Assembly: GCF_021545785.1 (NCBI RefSeq)
Contig: NZ_CP079801.1
Location: forward strand, 2,972,001 to 3,036,000
Origin: Halopseudomonas maritima
GTDB lineage: Bacteria; Pseudomonadota; Gammaproteobacteria; Pseudomonadales; Pseudomonadaceae
Reading direction: 5' to 3'
Length of the DNA: 64,000 bases
Shown here in pieces: positions 52,673 to 61,919 of the stretch. The translations under genes and the position numbers were made by a program. Each line of letters begins with the position of its first letter. The stretch's first letter is position 1. Under the pieces are notes generated by a model. It did not search any database, had not been told where the DNA came from, and saw only the letters and a program-made list of their open reading frames with translations.

Positions 52673-54175
52673 ATGCTTGCCTCTGCGCCGTTGCTATTAC
52701 ATTCCCGTGAGCAGACTCGCGCGTTGGATGCGGCATTGATTGCATCGGGCCTGTCCGGCCTTGAATTGATGCAGCGTGCCGCGGACGCTGCCTGGACGGT
52801 GGTGCAGCAGTGCTGGCCGCGCTGCGGACGCATGACGGTGTTGTGCGGTAGTGGCAATAACGCAGGGGATGGATACCTGTTGGCCCGTCTGGCGCATGCG
52901 GCAGGCTGGCAGGTGAGCGTTCTGACGCTGTCGCCGCCGGAGCGCTTGCGCGATGATGCGGCGCTGGCCTGGCAACAGGCTTGCGCCGCTGGTATTGTCG
53001 CCGCCCCCTGGTGCGCAGGCAGCGAGCTTGCAGGGGTAGTCGTTGATGCGATGTTGGGCACCGGCCTGCGTGGCCAGTTACGAGCGCTGTATGCAGAGGC
53101 TATTGCTGCGGTGAATCAGGCTGATCATCCGGTGCTGGCGCTGGATATTCCGAGCGGCCTGGATGCCGACTGCGGCGTGCCACTGGGGCTGGCGGTATGT
53201 GCGACAGCGACCGTCACTTTTATCAGTGTCAAACCGGGCCTGTTAACGGGGCAAGGGCCGGAGTACTGCGGGCGGCTGGAGTTTGCGCCGCTGGTGGCGC
53301 AATTACCTGAGTCGGTGCCGGCGGTGATGGAACACTTGCTGCCTGAGCGTTGGCTGCACTGCCTGCCGCCCCGGCAACGGGCGGCGCACAAGGGGCATTT
53401 TGGTCACCTGTTGCTGGTCGGTGGCGGGCCGGGAATGGGCGGCGCCATCATGCTGGCCGCCGAGGCTGCGCTGTACGCTGGCGCAGGCAAGGTCAGCGTG
53501 GCAACGGCGGCAGAGCACGTCGCGCCGATGCTGGCGCGGCAGCCTGAAGTGATGGTGCATGCGGTGGCGCAGCCGTCGGAGCTGCAGGCACTGTTGCTAG
53601 AGGCAGATGCGGTGGTGGTCGGGCCTGGGTTGGGCAAGTCAACGTGGGCTCAGCAGTGTCTCGACGCCTGTCTCGCGCTTGAGAAGCCTCGGGTCCTGGA
53701 TGCCGACGCGCTCAATCTGTTGGCCGCAGGTTCCGTCTTACCGACGCTGGGCGCAGAGGTGGTGATTACGCCGCATCCGGCAGAGGCTGCTCGGTTGCTT
53801 GAAATTGCTACCGCCGAGGTGTCGCAGGATCGCCTGGGCGCTGCGCGGCAACTGGTTGAACAGCTGGGCTGTCAGGTGGTGCTCAAGGGCGCCGGCTCGT
53901 TGATCGCCGGGCCGCAGGCCGATGCGCTGTTGCCAGCGCTGTGCAGCGCCGGTAATCCAGGTATGGCGGTCGGCGGTATGGGGGATGTGTTGTCGGGTTT
54001 GCTTGGCGCCTTGCTGGCCCAGCGCGTTCCCGCTGCGCAGGCGGCGCGTTATGCTGTGTTGGTGCATGCGTTGGCCGGAGATCGGCTGGCGCAGGCGGTT
54101 GGGGAGGTCGGCTTGCGAGCCAGCGAGATGGCGCCGGTTATACGCAGTATCTTGAATCAACGGGGAGCGGTATGA
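52673..54175 (+). CDS. nnr: Bifunctional NAD(P)H-hydrate repair enzyme Nnr
   Basis: Repairs hydrated nicotinamide cofactors. The N-terminal YjeF domain (about 1-215) is the NAD(P)HX epimerase (CGSGNNAGDGYLLARLA near 60-76). The C-terminal domain (about 225-500) is the ADP-dependent NAD(P)HX dehydratase of the ribokinase type (HLLLVGGGPGMGGAIM; GNPGMAVGGMGDVLSG with the catalytic-type Asp). 500 residues is the usual length for the fusion. AAGGAG 7 nt before ATG 52673. Overlaps tsaE by 4 bp; start of a superoperon reaching at least to miaA. Confidence 0.95.
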   Translation: MLASAPLLLHSREQTRALDAALIASGLSGLELMQRAADAAWTVVQQCWPRCGRMTVLCGSGNNAGDGYLLARLAHAAGWQVSVLTLSPPERLRDDAALAWQQACAAGIVAAPWCAGSELAGVVVDAMLGTGLRGQLRALYAEAIAAVNQADHPVLALDIPSGLDADCGVPLGLAVCATATVTFISVKPGLLTGQGPEYCGRLEFAPLVAQLPESVPAVMEHLLPERWLHCLPPRQRAAHKGHFGHLLLVGGGPGMGGAIMLAAEAALYAGAGKVSVATAAEHVAPMLARQPEVMVHAVAQPSELQALLLEADAVVVGPGLGKSTWAQQCLDACLALEKPRVLDADALNLLAAGSVLPTLGAEVVITPHPAEAARLLEIATAEVSQDRLGAARQLVEQLGCQVVLKGAGSLIAGPQADALLPALCSAGNPGMAVGGMGDVLSGLLGALLAQRVPAAQAARYAVLVHALAGDRLAQAVGEVGLRASEMAPVIRSILNQRGAV

Positions 54176-54645
54176 AGCTGGAATTACTGGCCAATGGTGA
54201 AGATGCCATGGTTGCGCTCGGCGCGCAGATTGCCGCCGCGCTTGAGGGGCGAGGTGTCGTGTATCTGGAGGGTAATCTGGGGATGGGCAAAACCACCCTC
54301 AGCCGTGGCATTATCCGCGCGCTGGGGCACGCCGGTGCCGTCAAGAGCCCAACGTATACCCTGGTGGAACCCTACGAGCTGGGGCCGGTCAACGTATATC
54401 ATTTCGACCTTTATCGCCTGGCCAGTCCGGAAGAGCTGGAGTTTCTAGGGGTGCGCGATTACTTTGACGGTGACAATCTGTGTCTGGTGGAGTGGCCTGA
54501 GAAAGGTAGGGGTGCTTTGCCAAGGCCTGATCTGACGATTACCATTGACGCTGTGGGCAGCGGGCGGCGTCTGACGCTGACTGCCGGCGGCCCACAGGGT
54601 CAGGCGACCTGCCAACGGATACAACAAATGCGGAGTGAAGGCTAG
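54172..54645 (+). CDS. tsaE: tRNA t6A biosynthesis ATPase TsaE
   Basis: ATPase partner of TsaB/TsaD in threonylcarbamoyl-adenosine (t6A37) synthesis. 157 residues with Walker A GNLGMGKTT (about 34-42), KSPTYTLVEPYE and HFDLYRLASPEELEFLGVRDYF, the family signature, followed by LVEWPEKG. The start ATG overlaps the nnr stop. The gene overlaps or abuts the start of amiB. Confidence 0.95.
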   Translation: MKLELLANGEDAMVALGAQIAAALEGRGVVYLEGNLGMGKTTLSRGIIRALGHAGAVKSPTYTLVEPYELGPVNVYHFDLYRLASPEELEFLGVRDYFDGDNLCLVEWPEKGRGALPRPDLTITIDAVGSGRRLTLTAGGPQGQATCQRIQQMRSEG

Positions 54646-54646
54646 C

Positions 54647-56068
54647 GTGATACGCATGACCGGGGGAAAGCGCCGGCTGACGTTGCTCAGTGCAGTGCTG
54701 CTGATCGGCCTGTTTGTGCAATGGGCGCAGGCGGCTGACATTAAAAGTGTTCGCCTGTGGCGCGCGCCGGATAATACGCGCCTGGTGTTCGATCTCAGCG
54801 GGCCTGCCGAGCATACCCTTTTCACCCTGTCCAATCCTGAGCGCATTGTTATCGATATCAGCAATGCGCGGCTGACGGCCAATACCAGTGGCCTGGAGCT
54901 TGATAATACGCCGCTCACCGGCCTGCGTTCGGCGCCCCGCGATGGCGGCGACTTGCGTGTCGTGCTTGACCTGTCTACGGCCGTGAACCCCAAGAGTTTT
55001 GTGCTGCCGCCTAACCAGCAATACGGTGACCGCCTGGTGGTCGACTTGTTTGATCAGACGCCACGGCAAGCCGCCAGCCTGCCTGCGCCGCCCCAGCCCA
55101 GCGCCTCGCCGTTGCCTCAGACGCCCACGCGCTCGGCTAGTGAGGCGGGTGATCGGGACATCATCGTTGCCATCGACGCCGGGCATGGTGGCGAAGACCC
55201 TGGGGCCATCGGACATGGTGGCGCCCGCGAGAAAGACGTGGTGCTAGCCATCTCCCGCGACCTGAAACGCCTGATAGATGCCGAGCCGGGTTTTCGGGCC
55301 GAGCTGGTGCGTACTGGCGACTACTTTATTCCGCTGCGCCGGCGTACCGAGATTGCCCGCCAGCACAACGCCGACCTGTTTGTCTCGGTGCACGCGGACG
55401 CCTTTACCCGTCCCAGTGCCAACGGCGCTTCGGTATTTGCCCTCTCGGACCGAGGTGCGACCTCTGAAACGGCGCGTCTGCTGGCTGACCGGGAAAACCG
55501 CTCCGACTTGATTGGTGGGGTGGGCGGCGTCAGCCTGGATAACAAGGATCAGGTACTTGCCAGCGTGCTGCTGGACCTGTCGATGACTGCCACCTTGTCG
55601 GCCAGCCTGGATGTCGGCCAGCAGGTGCTGTCATCGGTGGGTCAGATCAATCGTCTGCACAAGCCCCGCGTCGAGCAAGCTGGGTTTATGGTGTTGAAGT
55701 CGGCGGATATTCCGTCGATCCTGGTCGAGACCGGGTTTATCTCCAACCCGGGTGAGGCGCGCAAGCTGGTGACGCGAAGCCACCAGCAGTCCATGGCGCG
55801 CGCGATTTTCACCGGGGTTAAGGGCTATTTTCACCGTAACCCTCCGCCCGGCACCCGGGTAGCCGCGATGAAGGCCGACGGTCGTCTTGCGCAAGGGCCG
55901 CGTGAGCATACGGTACGACGTGGCGACAGCCTGTCTGCCATTGCCAACATTTACCAGGTGTCGCTGGCCAGTCTGCGCGACGCCAACAATCTTTCCTCAG
56001 ACCAGATTCGTGTTGGCCAGGTGCTGAAGGTGCCGGCCAGCAGCATGCTGGTCCAGAACGAACGCTGA
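54647..56068 (+). CDS. amiB: N-acetylmuramoyl-L-alanine amidase AmiB-type
   Basis: Periplasmic amidase that splits septal peptidoglycan during division. About 473 residues: signal peptide (about 4-28, ending QWAQAAD), AMIN domain (about 29-130, septum targeting), a Pro/Ala linker, Amidase_3 domain (about 165-395; zinc ligands in DAGHGGEDPGAIG and VSVHADAF, and catalytic Glu in ILVETGFISNPGEA), and a C-terminal LysM (about 420-465). GTG 54647 has AAGG 5 nt upstream; GTG 54635 lies inside tsaE and ATG 54656 is possible. Confidence 0.93.
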   Translation: MIRMTGGKRRLTLLSAVLLIGLFVQWAQAADIKSVRLWRAPDNTRLVFDLSGPAEHTLFTLSNPERIVIDISNARLTANTSGLELDNTPLTGLRSAPRDGGDLRVVLDLSTAVNPKSFVLPPNQQYGDRLVVDLFDQTPRQAASLPAPPQPSASPLPQTPTRSASEAGDRDIIVAIDAGHGGEDPGAIGHGGAREKDVVLAISRDLKRLIDAEPGFRAELVRTGDYFIPLRRRTEIARQHNADLFVSVHADAFTRPSANGASVFALSDRGATSETARLLADRENRSDLIGGVGGVSLDNKDQVLASVLLDLSMTATLSASLDVGQQVLSSVGQINRLHKPRVEQAGFMVLKSADIPSILVETGFISNPGEARKLVTRSHQQSMARAIFTGVKGYFHRNPPPGTRVAAMKADGRLAQGPREHTVRRGDSLSAIANIYQVSLASLRDANNLSSDQIRVGQVLKVPASSMLVQNER

Positions 56069-56069
56069 T

Positions 56070-57926
56070 ATGTCCCGTATTCAATTATTGAGCCCGCGCC
56101 TGGCTAACCAGATCGCGGCCGGGGAGGTCGTTGAGCGTCCTGCCTCGGTGATCAAAGAGTTGCTGGAAAATAGCCTGGACGCGGGCGCCAAGCGCATCGA
56201 TATCGACGTGGAGCAGGGCGGCGTAAAGCTGCTGCGTGTGCGTGATGATGGCTCGGGTATCGAGCAGGATGACCTGCCGCTGGCACTGTCGCGCCATGCC
56301 ACCAGCAAGATTCGTGACCTGGACGATCTGGAGGCGGTGGCCACCCTGGGCTTTCGCGGCGAGGCGCTGGCCTCGGTCAGTTCGGTCTCACGGCTGACGT
56401 TGACCTCCTGTCCGCTGGGTGCCGACCAGGCCTGGCAGGTCGAGACCGAAGGGCGGGACATGGCGCCCAGCGTGCGTCCGGCTGCTCACCCGCGGGGGAC
56501 GACGGTCGAGGTGCGCGACCTGTTCTTCAATACTCCTGCGCGGCGCAAGTTTCTGCGTACCGAGAAAACCGAGTTTGGCCATCTGGAAGAGGTGGTCAAG
56601 CGTTTGGCGTTGTCGCGCTTTGATGTCGCCTTCAACCTGCGTCATAACGGTCGCCCGGTGCTCGGCCTGCCGCCGGCACAGACCGAGCAGGAAGCGCGGC
56701 GCCGTGTGGCGAGCGTCTGCGGCCCGGCCTTTGTCGAACAGTCGCGACAGATTGACAGCGAGCGCAGCGGTCTTCGTCTTTGGGGGTGGGTCGGCTTGCC
56801 TACCTTTTCGCGCAGCCAGGCTGACCTGCAGTACTTCTTTGTAAACGGCCGGATGATCAAGGACAAACTGGTGGCGCACGCGGTGCGTCAGGCCTATCGG
56901 GATGTGCTGTTTCATGGCCGCCATCCGACCTTTGTGCTGTTTATGGAGCTGGACCCGGCTGTGGTAGATGTGAATGTGCACCCGACCAAGCACGAGGTGC
57001 GCTTTCGTGATGGTCGCATGGTCCACGATTTTCTCTTCAGTACCTTGTACCGTGCACTGGCTGATCAGCGGCCCGGTGATCAGGGAGACGACGACCAGGC
57101 CTCAGCTCAGCCGCCATCGCCAGTCAGTCAGCCTGCCGTCAGTGGCCTGGATGCCGGCGTGTTCTCGGGCCAGCAACGCATGGTGCTGAACGAGGCGCCG
57201 CCGGCCTGGAGTGCAACGCCTGCCAACAGCTATGTTCCGCCATCACCGCCGCCTCAGGGTACGGCCGCCGCCTATGCCGGGCTGTACGGCAATGGCGGTG
57301 CGTCGGTGCCGAGTCTGCCGGCCTCTGTGGAGGGGGAGGATGTGCCGCCGCTGGGCTACGCGGTGGCGCAGATGCACGGCGTTTTTATTATCGCCGAGAA
57401 TGCCGCCGGTATGGTCATTGTCGATATGCATGCGGCGCATGAGCGCATCACCTACGAGCGTTTGAAGCAGGCAATGGATCAGGAAGGGCTACGCAGTCAG
57501 CCGTTGCTGGTACCTGCCAGCATGGCAGTGAGTCAGCGCGAAGCCGATTGTGCGGATGAACATGCGGCCTGGTTCCAGAAGCTCGGCATGTCATTGCAGC
57601 GCATGGGGCCGGAAACCCTGGCGATCCGTGAAGTGCCTTCACTGTTGCGCCAGGCAGATGCCGAGCCGCTGGTGCGCGACGTGTTGAGTGATCTGCTGGA
57701 ATACGGCAGTAGCGACCGTATTCAGGCGCACCTGAATGAGCTGTTATCTACCATGGCCTGCCACGGGTCGGTGCGCGCCAATCGGCGGCTGACCCTGGCT
57801 GAGATGAATGCCCTGTTGCGTGATATGGAGCAAACCGAGCGCAGCGGTCAGTGTAACCACGGTCGTCCGACCTGGACGCAGCTAAGCATGACCGAGCTGG
57901 ACAAGCTGTTTATGCGGGGGCGCTGA
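56070..57926 (+). CDS. mutL: DNA mismatch repair protein MutL
   Basis: Links MutS to downstream repair. 618 residues: GHKL ATPase (1-330; ENSLDAGAKRIDIDV, DDGSGI, GFRGEAL), a low-complexity Pro/Ala/Ser linker (about 335-425), then the dimerisation domain. The segment D452-MHAAHE-RITY-E463 matches the DQHA-x2-E-x4-E metal motif of nuclease-type MutL, with Met for Gln. It may nick DNA, as reported for P. aeruginosa MutL and unlike E. coli. It starts 1 nt after the amiB stop and is coupled to miaA by TGATG. Confidence 0.95.
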   Translation: MSRIQLLSPRLANQIAAGEVVERPASVIKELLENSLDAGAKRIDIDVEQGGVKLLRVRDDGSGIEQDDLPLALSRHATSKIRDLDDLEAVATLGFRGEALASVSSVSRLTLTSCPLGADQAWQVETEGRDMAPSVRPAAHPRGTTVEVRDLFFNTPARRKFLRTEKTEFGHLEEVVKRLALSRFDVAFNLRHNGRPVLGLPPAQTEQEARRRVASVCGPAFVEQSRQIDSERSGLRLWGWVGLPTFSRSQADLQYFFVNGRMIKDKLVAHAVRQAYRDVLFHGRHPTFVLFMELDPAVVDVNVHPTKHEVRFRDGRMVHDFLFSTLYRALADQRPGDQGDDDQASAQPPSPVSQPAVSGLDAGVFSGQQRMVLNEAPPAWSATPANSYVPPSPPPQGTAAAYAGLYGNGGASVPSLPASVEGEDVPPLGYAVAQMHGVFIIAENAAGMVIVDMHAAHERITYERLKQAMDQEGLRSQPLLVPASMAVSQREADCADEHAAWFQKLGMSLQRMGPETLAIREVPSLLRQADAEPLVRDVLSDLLEYGSSDRIQAHLNELLSTMACHGSVRANRRLTLAEMNALLRDMEQTERSGQCNHGRPTWTQLSMTELDKLFMRGR

Positions 57927-58912
57927 TGGTTGCTCCCGACGAGGCTGTGGCTCTGCCGCCGGTGATATGCCTGATGGGGCCAACCGCGTCCGGCAAGACC
58001 GACCTGGCGATGTACCTGTACGACCAGTTCCCCTGCGAACTGGTCAGTGTTGATTCGGTGCTGGTATATCGCGGTATGAATATCGGCGCGGCCAAGCCTG
58101 ATGCGCAGGCCCTGCAGCGGTATCCGCACCACCTGATCGACATCCTGGACCCGGCCGAGCCCTATTCGGCCGCGCGCTTTCGTGATGATGCCCTGGCGCT
58201 GATCCGCGATATCACCGCACGTGGCCGCGTGCCGCTGCTGGTGGGTGGCACCATGTTGTACTTTAAGGCTTTGTTTGGCGGTCTCGCCAACATGCCTTCG
58301 GCTGATCCGGCGGCCCGTGCGCGTATCGAGCGGATGGCGCAGGAGCAGGGTTGGCCGGCCGTGCACGCAGCGCTGGCAGAGGTTGACCCCGTCGCCGCCG
58401 AGCGTATCCACCCCAATGATCCGCAGCGGATTTCACGTGCTTATGAGGTGTTTCTCGCCAGCGGGATTACACTTACGCAATGGCACCAGCGTCAGCACGC
58501 AGAAAAAGCCTCTGATCAGCCGCCCGGTACCGGTGTTTTACCTTATACTGTGCGCTATCTGGCGGTTGCTCCCCAGGAGCGCGCAGTGTTGCATGAGCGA
58601 ATTGCTGAACGTTTTACGCAGATGTTGCAACAAGGGCTGATTTCCGAGGTCGAAGCCCTGCATGCGCGTGGTGATCTGGATGTCAGCATGCCCTCGATTC
58701 GGGCGGTCGGTTATCGACAGGCTTGGGATTATCTGGAAGGGCGGCTGAACTACGAGCAGATGCGTGAACGGGGCATCATCGCAACGCGCCAGTTGGCCAA
58801 GCGGCAGTTTACCTGGTTGCGTGGCTGGAATGAGCCGATTGAGTGGCTTGACAGTCTCGACCCGAAAAGATTCGAGCGGGCCTTGAAAGTGCTGCAGACG
58901 GCCTCATTATGA
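57926..58912 (+). CDS. miaA: tRNA dimethylallyltransferase MiaA
   Basis: Adds a dimethylallyl group to A37 of tRNAs that read UNN codons. 328 residues with the P-loop GPTASGKTDLAMYL (from about 14), the base-recognition stretch DSVLVYRGMNIGAAKPD and RFDDALALIRDI-like RFRDDALALIRD. QFTWLRGW near the end is typical. Its ATG 57926 overlaps the mutL stop. hfq lies 132 bp downstream, so a separate promoter for hfq is likely in that gap. Confidence 0.96.
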   Translation: MVAPDEAVALPPVICLMGPTASGKTDLAMYLYDQFPCELVSVDSVLVYRGMNIGAAKPDAQALQRYPHHLIDILDPAEPYSAARFRDDALALIRDITARGRVPLLVGGTMLYFKALFGGLANMPSADPAARARIERMAQEQGWPAVHAALAEVDPVAAERIHPNDPQRISRAYEVFLASGITLTQWHQRQHAEKASDQPPGTGVLPYTVRYLAVAPQERAVLHERIAERFTQMLQQGLISEVEALHARGDLDVSMPSIRAVGYRQAWDYLEGRLNYEQMRERGIIATRQLAKRQFTWLRGWNEPIEWLDSLDPKRFERALKVLQTASL

Positions 58913-58990
58913 GGTTTCGACGCTTCTGCAAGCTGTGCTTGTGCAGTAACGGTGCCTGCTCGTCTTTTGGATAATGGACAGGCCGGCCGA

Positions 58991-59020
58991 TTCGCATTGA
59001 AATAATGCTCAAAATTATAC
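58991..59020 (+). promoter_or_regulatory. Weak candidate promoter for hfq
   Basis: TTCGCA (58991-58996) and TTATAC (59015-59020) with an 18-bp spacer in the unusually AT-rich stretch just before hfq. The -35 is poor. Confidence 0.3.
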
Positions 59021-59044
59021 GGTTTCCATAAAAGGAGTGAGGCA

Positions 59045-59299
59045 ATGTCAAAAGGGCATTCACTACAAGACCCTTACCTGAACGTTCTGCGCAAGGAACG
59101 AGTTCCGGTATCTATCTATCTGGTCAACGGCATCAAACTGCAGGGGCAGATCGAGTCTTTTGACCAGTTCGTCATTTTGCTGAAGAACACTGTCAGCCAG
59201 ATGGTCTACAAGCACGCTATTTCCACTGTCGTTCCCGGTCGCCCGGTGCGTCTGCCGACGCAGCCCGGTGCTGACGAAGCCGAGGCCGGCAATCCCTGA
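59045..59299 (+). CDS. hfq: RNA chaperone Hfq
   Basis: Sm-like hexamer for sRNA-mRNA pairing. 84 residues. Sm1 (VSIYLVNGIKLQGQIESFDQF) and Sm2 (VYKHAISTVVP) motifs are intact; the N-terminal GHSLQDPYLNVLRKERVPV is typical, and the short C-terminal tail is acidic. AAGGAG 10 nt before ATG 59045. It is followed after 17 bp by hflX and begins the hfq-hflX-hflK-hflC cluster. Confidence 0.98.
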   Translation: MSKGHSLQDPYLNVLRKERVPVSIYLVNGIKLQGQIESFDQFVILLKNTVSQMVYKHAISTVVPGRPVRLPTQPGADEAEAGNP

Positions 59300-59316
59300 T
59301 GATGCAGGAGGCCTGA

Positions 59317-60618
59317 TTGTTTTTTGAGCGCCATGAAGGGGGTGAACGTGCCATTCTTGTTCACCTCGAAGGTCTGGACGAGCAGCGCCAGGAAGATCCG
59401 CACGAATTTATCGAACTGGTACGTTCTGCCGGCGCTGAAAACGCAGGTTTCCTGACCGTCTCCCGCCACCAGCCCACCCCGCGTTTTCTTATCGGTAGCG
59501 GTAAGGTCGATGAGCTGCGGGCGCTGGTCAAGGCCAGCGAAGGCGAGCTGGTCATTTTCAACCACACCTTGACCCCCAGCCAGGAGCGCAATCTTGAGCG
59601 CGAACTGGAGTGTCGGGTTATTGACCGTACCGGTCTGATTCTGGATATCTTTGCCCAGCGCGCCCGTACCCACGAGGGCAAGTTGCAGGTGGAACTGGCC
59701 CAGCTCGACCACCTCAGCACTCGCCTGGTGCGGGGCTGGACGCACCTTGAGCGTCAGAAAGGTGGTATTGGCCTGCGTGGTCCGGGTGAGACCCAGCTGG
59801 AGACTGATCGTCGCCTGCTGCGTGTACGTATCAAGCAGATTACCAAACGTCTTGAAAAGGTGCGCAGTCAGCGTGATCAGGCGCGCCGTGCGCGGCGCCG
59901 CGCTGAAATTCCGGTGGTTTCACTGGTGGGCTACACCAACGCGGGCAAGTCGACCCTGTTCAATACGTTGACCGTCTCCGAGGTGTATGCAGCAGACCAG
60001 CTGTTCGCAACGCTGGACCCGACGCTGCGCAGGATCGAGCTGGCAGACATCGGGCCGGTGATTCTGGCCGATACCGTAGGTTTTATCCGTCACCTGCCGC
60101 ACAAGCTGGTCGAGGCGTTCCGCGCCACCCTGGAAGAGTCCAGTCAGGCTGACTTGCTGTTGCATGTGATTGATGCTGCCGATGAAGAGCGCGAGTCCAA
60201 TGTCGAGCAGGTGCATCATGTGCTCGGTGAGATCGGTGCCCTCGAGCTGCCGATGCTTGAGGTGTACAACAAGATCGACCTGATTGACGGCTTTGAGCCG
60301 CAAATTCAGCGAGATGAAGACGGTGTGGCAGTGCGAGTCTGGATCTCGGCGCAGCAGGGGCGCGGGCTGGATCTGCTGGCGCAGGCCATCGCTGAGCGGT
60401 TGGGGGATGATATTGTGCAGGAGCACATTCAGCTCGATTACGCCGAAGCGCGCCTGCGCGCCCAGTTTTATGCCGCTGGTGCGGTGCTGGGGGAGCAGAT
60501 TGGTGAAGATGGCCGGCAACAGCTGGAAGTACGCCTGCAGCGCAGTGATTTCAATCGCCTGCTCAAGCGTGAAGGCTGGCAGCCGGAGCAGTTTCTGCAG
60601 CAACATACTTTGCAATGA
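59317..60618 (+). CDS. hflX: GTPase HflX
   Basis: Ribosome-associated GTPase that rescues or splits stalled or heat-stressed ribosomes. 433 residues. N-terminal HflX domain with RFLIGSGKVDEL and FNHTLTPSQERNLE, then a long helical linker (RGWTHLERQKGGIGLRG), then the GTPase with G1 GYTNAGKST at about 205-213 and NKID later. The start is TTG at 59317 (MFFERHEGG, as in Pseudomonas homologues), with AGGAGG upstream at about 59305-59310. Confidence 0.95.
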   Translation: MFFERHEGGERAILVHLEGLDEQRQEDPHEFIELVRSAGAENAGFLTVSRHQPTPRFLIGSGKVDELRALVKASEGELVIFNHTLTPSQERNLERELECRVIDRTGLILDIFAQRARTHEGKLQVELAQLDHLSTRLVRGWTHLERQKGGIGLRGPGETQLETDRRLLRVRIKQITKRLEKVRSQRDQARRARRRAEIPVVSLVGYTNAGKSTLFNTLTVSEVYAADQLFATLDPTLRRIELADIGPVILADTVGFIRHLPHKLVEAFRATLEESSQADLLLHVIDAADEERESNVEQVHHVLGEIGALELPMLEVYNKIDLIDGFEPQIQRDEDGVAVRVWISAQQGRGLDLLAQAIAERLGDDIVQEHIQLDYAEARLRAQFYAAGAVLGEQIGEDGRQQLEVRLQRSDFNRLLKREGWQPEQFLQQHTLQ

Positions 60619-60728
60619 AAGCGGGGGAGGCCGGTTCGCGTCCCCTGTCAGGTTTACGGTAGGATTGCACCCTGTTTCGGCGCCCCGGCGGCCCGAACTT
60701 TGATTGGTTACAGACAACGGAGAACGCT

Positions 60729-61919
60729 ATGGCCTGGAATGAGCCTGGTGGCGGCAATAATTCTAACGACCAGGACCCTTGGGGTAGCGGCGGCGGTGGC
60801 AATCGCGGCGGCAAGCAAGGTCCGCCGGATCTGGATGAAGCGCTGCGGAAATTGCAGGACAGCCTGAACAATCTGTTCGGCTCCGGCAAGCGCGGCAGCA
60901 AAAGCGGCGGTGGCAGCAGCACCGGTGGTGCTGGTATCCCAAGCTGGATGTGGGCGCTGGGCCTGGTACTGATTCTCGGCTTCTGGGTGTTCAAGGCCGT
61001 GTACATGGTCAATGAGCAGGAGCAGGCGGTTATTCTGCGCTTCGGTGAATACCATCGCACCGTCGGGCCTGGTCTGCATCTGTATTTCCCGCCGGTTGAG
61101 CGCAAGTTTCAGCGTAACGTGACCCAGGTGCGTTCCTATCGCCAACAGGGTCAGATGCTGACCGAAGACGAGAATATCGTTGAAGTGCCGGTGGCGATTC
61201 AGTACCGCATCTCCAATCTCGAGAACTTTGTGCTCAAGGTCGAAGACCCTGAGACCAGTCTGCGTCACGCGACCGAAAGTGCTGTACGCCACGTTGTGGG
61301 TTCTACCCCGATGCACCAGGTGCTGACCGAGGGGCGTGAGCAGATGGCGGTTGAGGTAACCGAGCGTCTGCAGCGTTATCTGGACAGCTACAACACTGGT
61401 ATTGCGGTGACCCAGGTGAACATCGAGAACGCACAGGCACCGGCCGAGGTGCAGGACGCGTTTGATGACGTGATTCGCGCCAAGGAAGATGAAGTGCGTG
61501 CGCGCAACCAGGCCGAGGCCTACGCCAATGGGGTGATCCCTGAAGCGCGTGGCCGCGCCCAGCGCATGCTGGAAGAGGCTAATGGTTACCGTGATGAGGT
61601 GGTGGCCCGCGCAGAAGGTGAAGCCAAGCGCTTTGATCTGCTGCTCGAACAGTATGTTCTGGCGCCTGAGGTACTGCGTGAGCGCCTGTATCTGGAAGTC
61701 ATGCAAGACGTGCTGAGCAGCACCAGCAAGGTGCTGGTGGCTGGCGGAGAAGGCAGCAATAACCTGCTTTACTTGCCGCTCGACAAGCTGATGAATCAGG
61801 GTGGCAGCAGCGGCTCCAGCAGTGCCAGCTCCGGTCTGCCGCCGATCGTGCAGAGCGATTCATCTGCCCGTACGCCTGCTTCGCAGCAGCGTGATCTGCG
61901 CTCCAGGGAGTCCCGCTGA
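60729..61919 (+). CDS. hflK: FtsH protease modulator HflK
   Basis: Forms, with HflC, a large cage around FtsH in the inner membrane that controls its proteolysis. 396 residues: glycine-rich N-terminal tail (about 6-35; GGGNNSNDQDPWGSGGGGN), a membrane helix (about 77-97), then an SPFH/band-7 domain (NEQEQAVILRFGEYHRTVGPGLH) and a coiled-coil helical end. Residue-rich Ser/Gly tail. GGAG before ATG 60729. The stop overlaps hflC (TGATG). Confidence 0.95.
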   Translation: MAWNEPGGGNNSNDQDPWGSGGGGNRGGKQGPPDLDEALRKLQDSLNNLFGSGKRGSKSGGGSSTGGAGIPSWMWALGLVLILGFWVFKAVYMVNEQEQAVILRFGEYHRTVGPGLHLYFPPVERKFQRNVTQVRSYRQQGQMLTEDENIVEVPVAIQYRISNLENFVLKVEDPETSLRHATESAVRHVVGSTPMHQVLTEGREQMAVEVTERLQRYLDSYNTGIAVTQVNIENAQAPAEVQDAFDDVIRAKEDEVRARNQAEAYANGVIPEARGRAQRMLEEANGYRDEVVARAEGEAKRFDLLLEQYVLAPEVLRERLYLEVMQDVLSSTSKVLVAGGEGSNNLLYLPLDKLMNQGGSSGSSSASSGLPPIVQSDSSARTPASQQRDLRSRESR

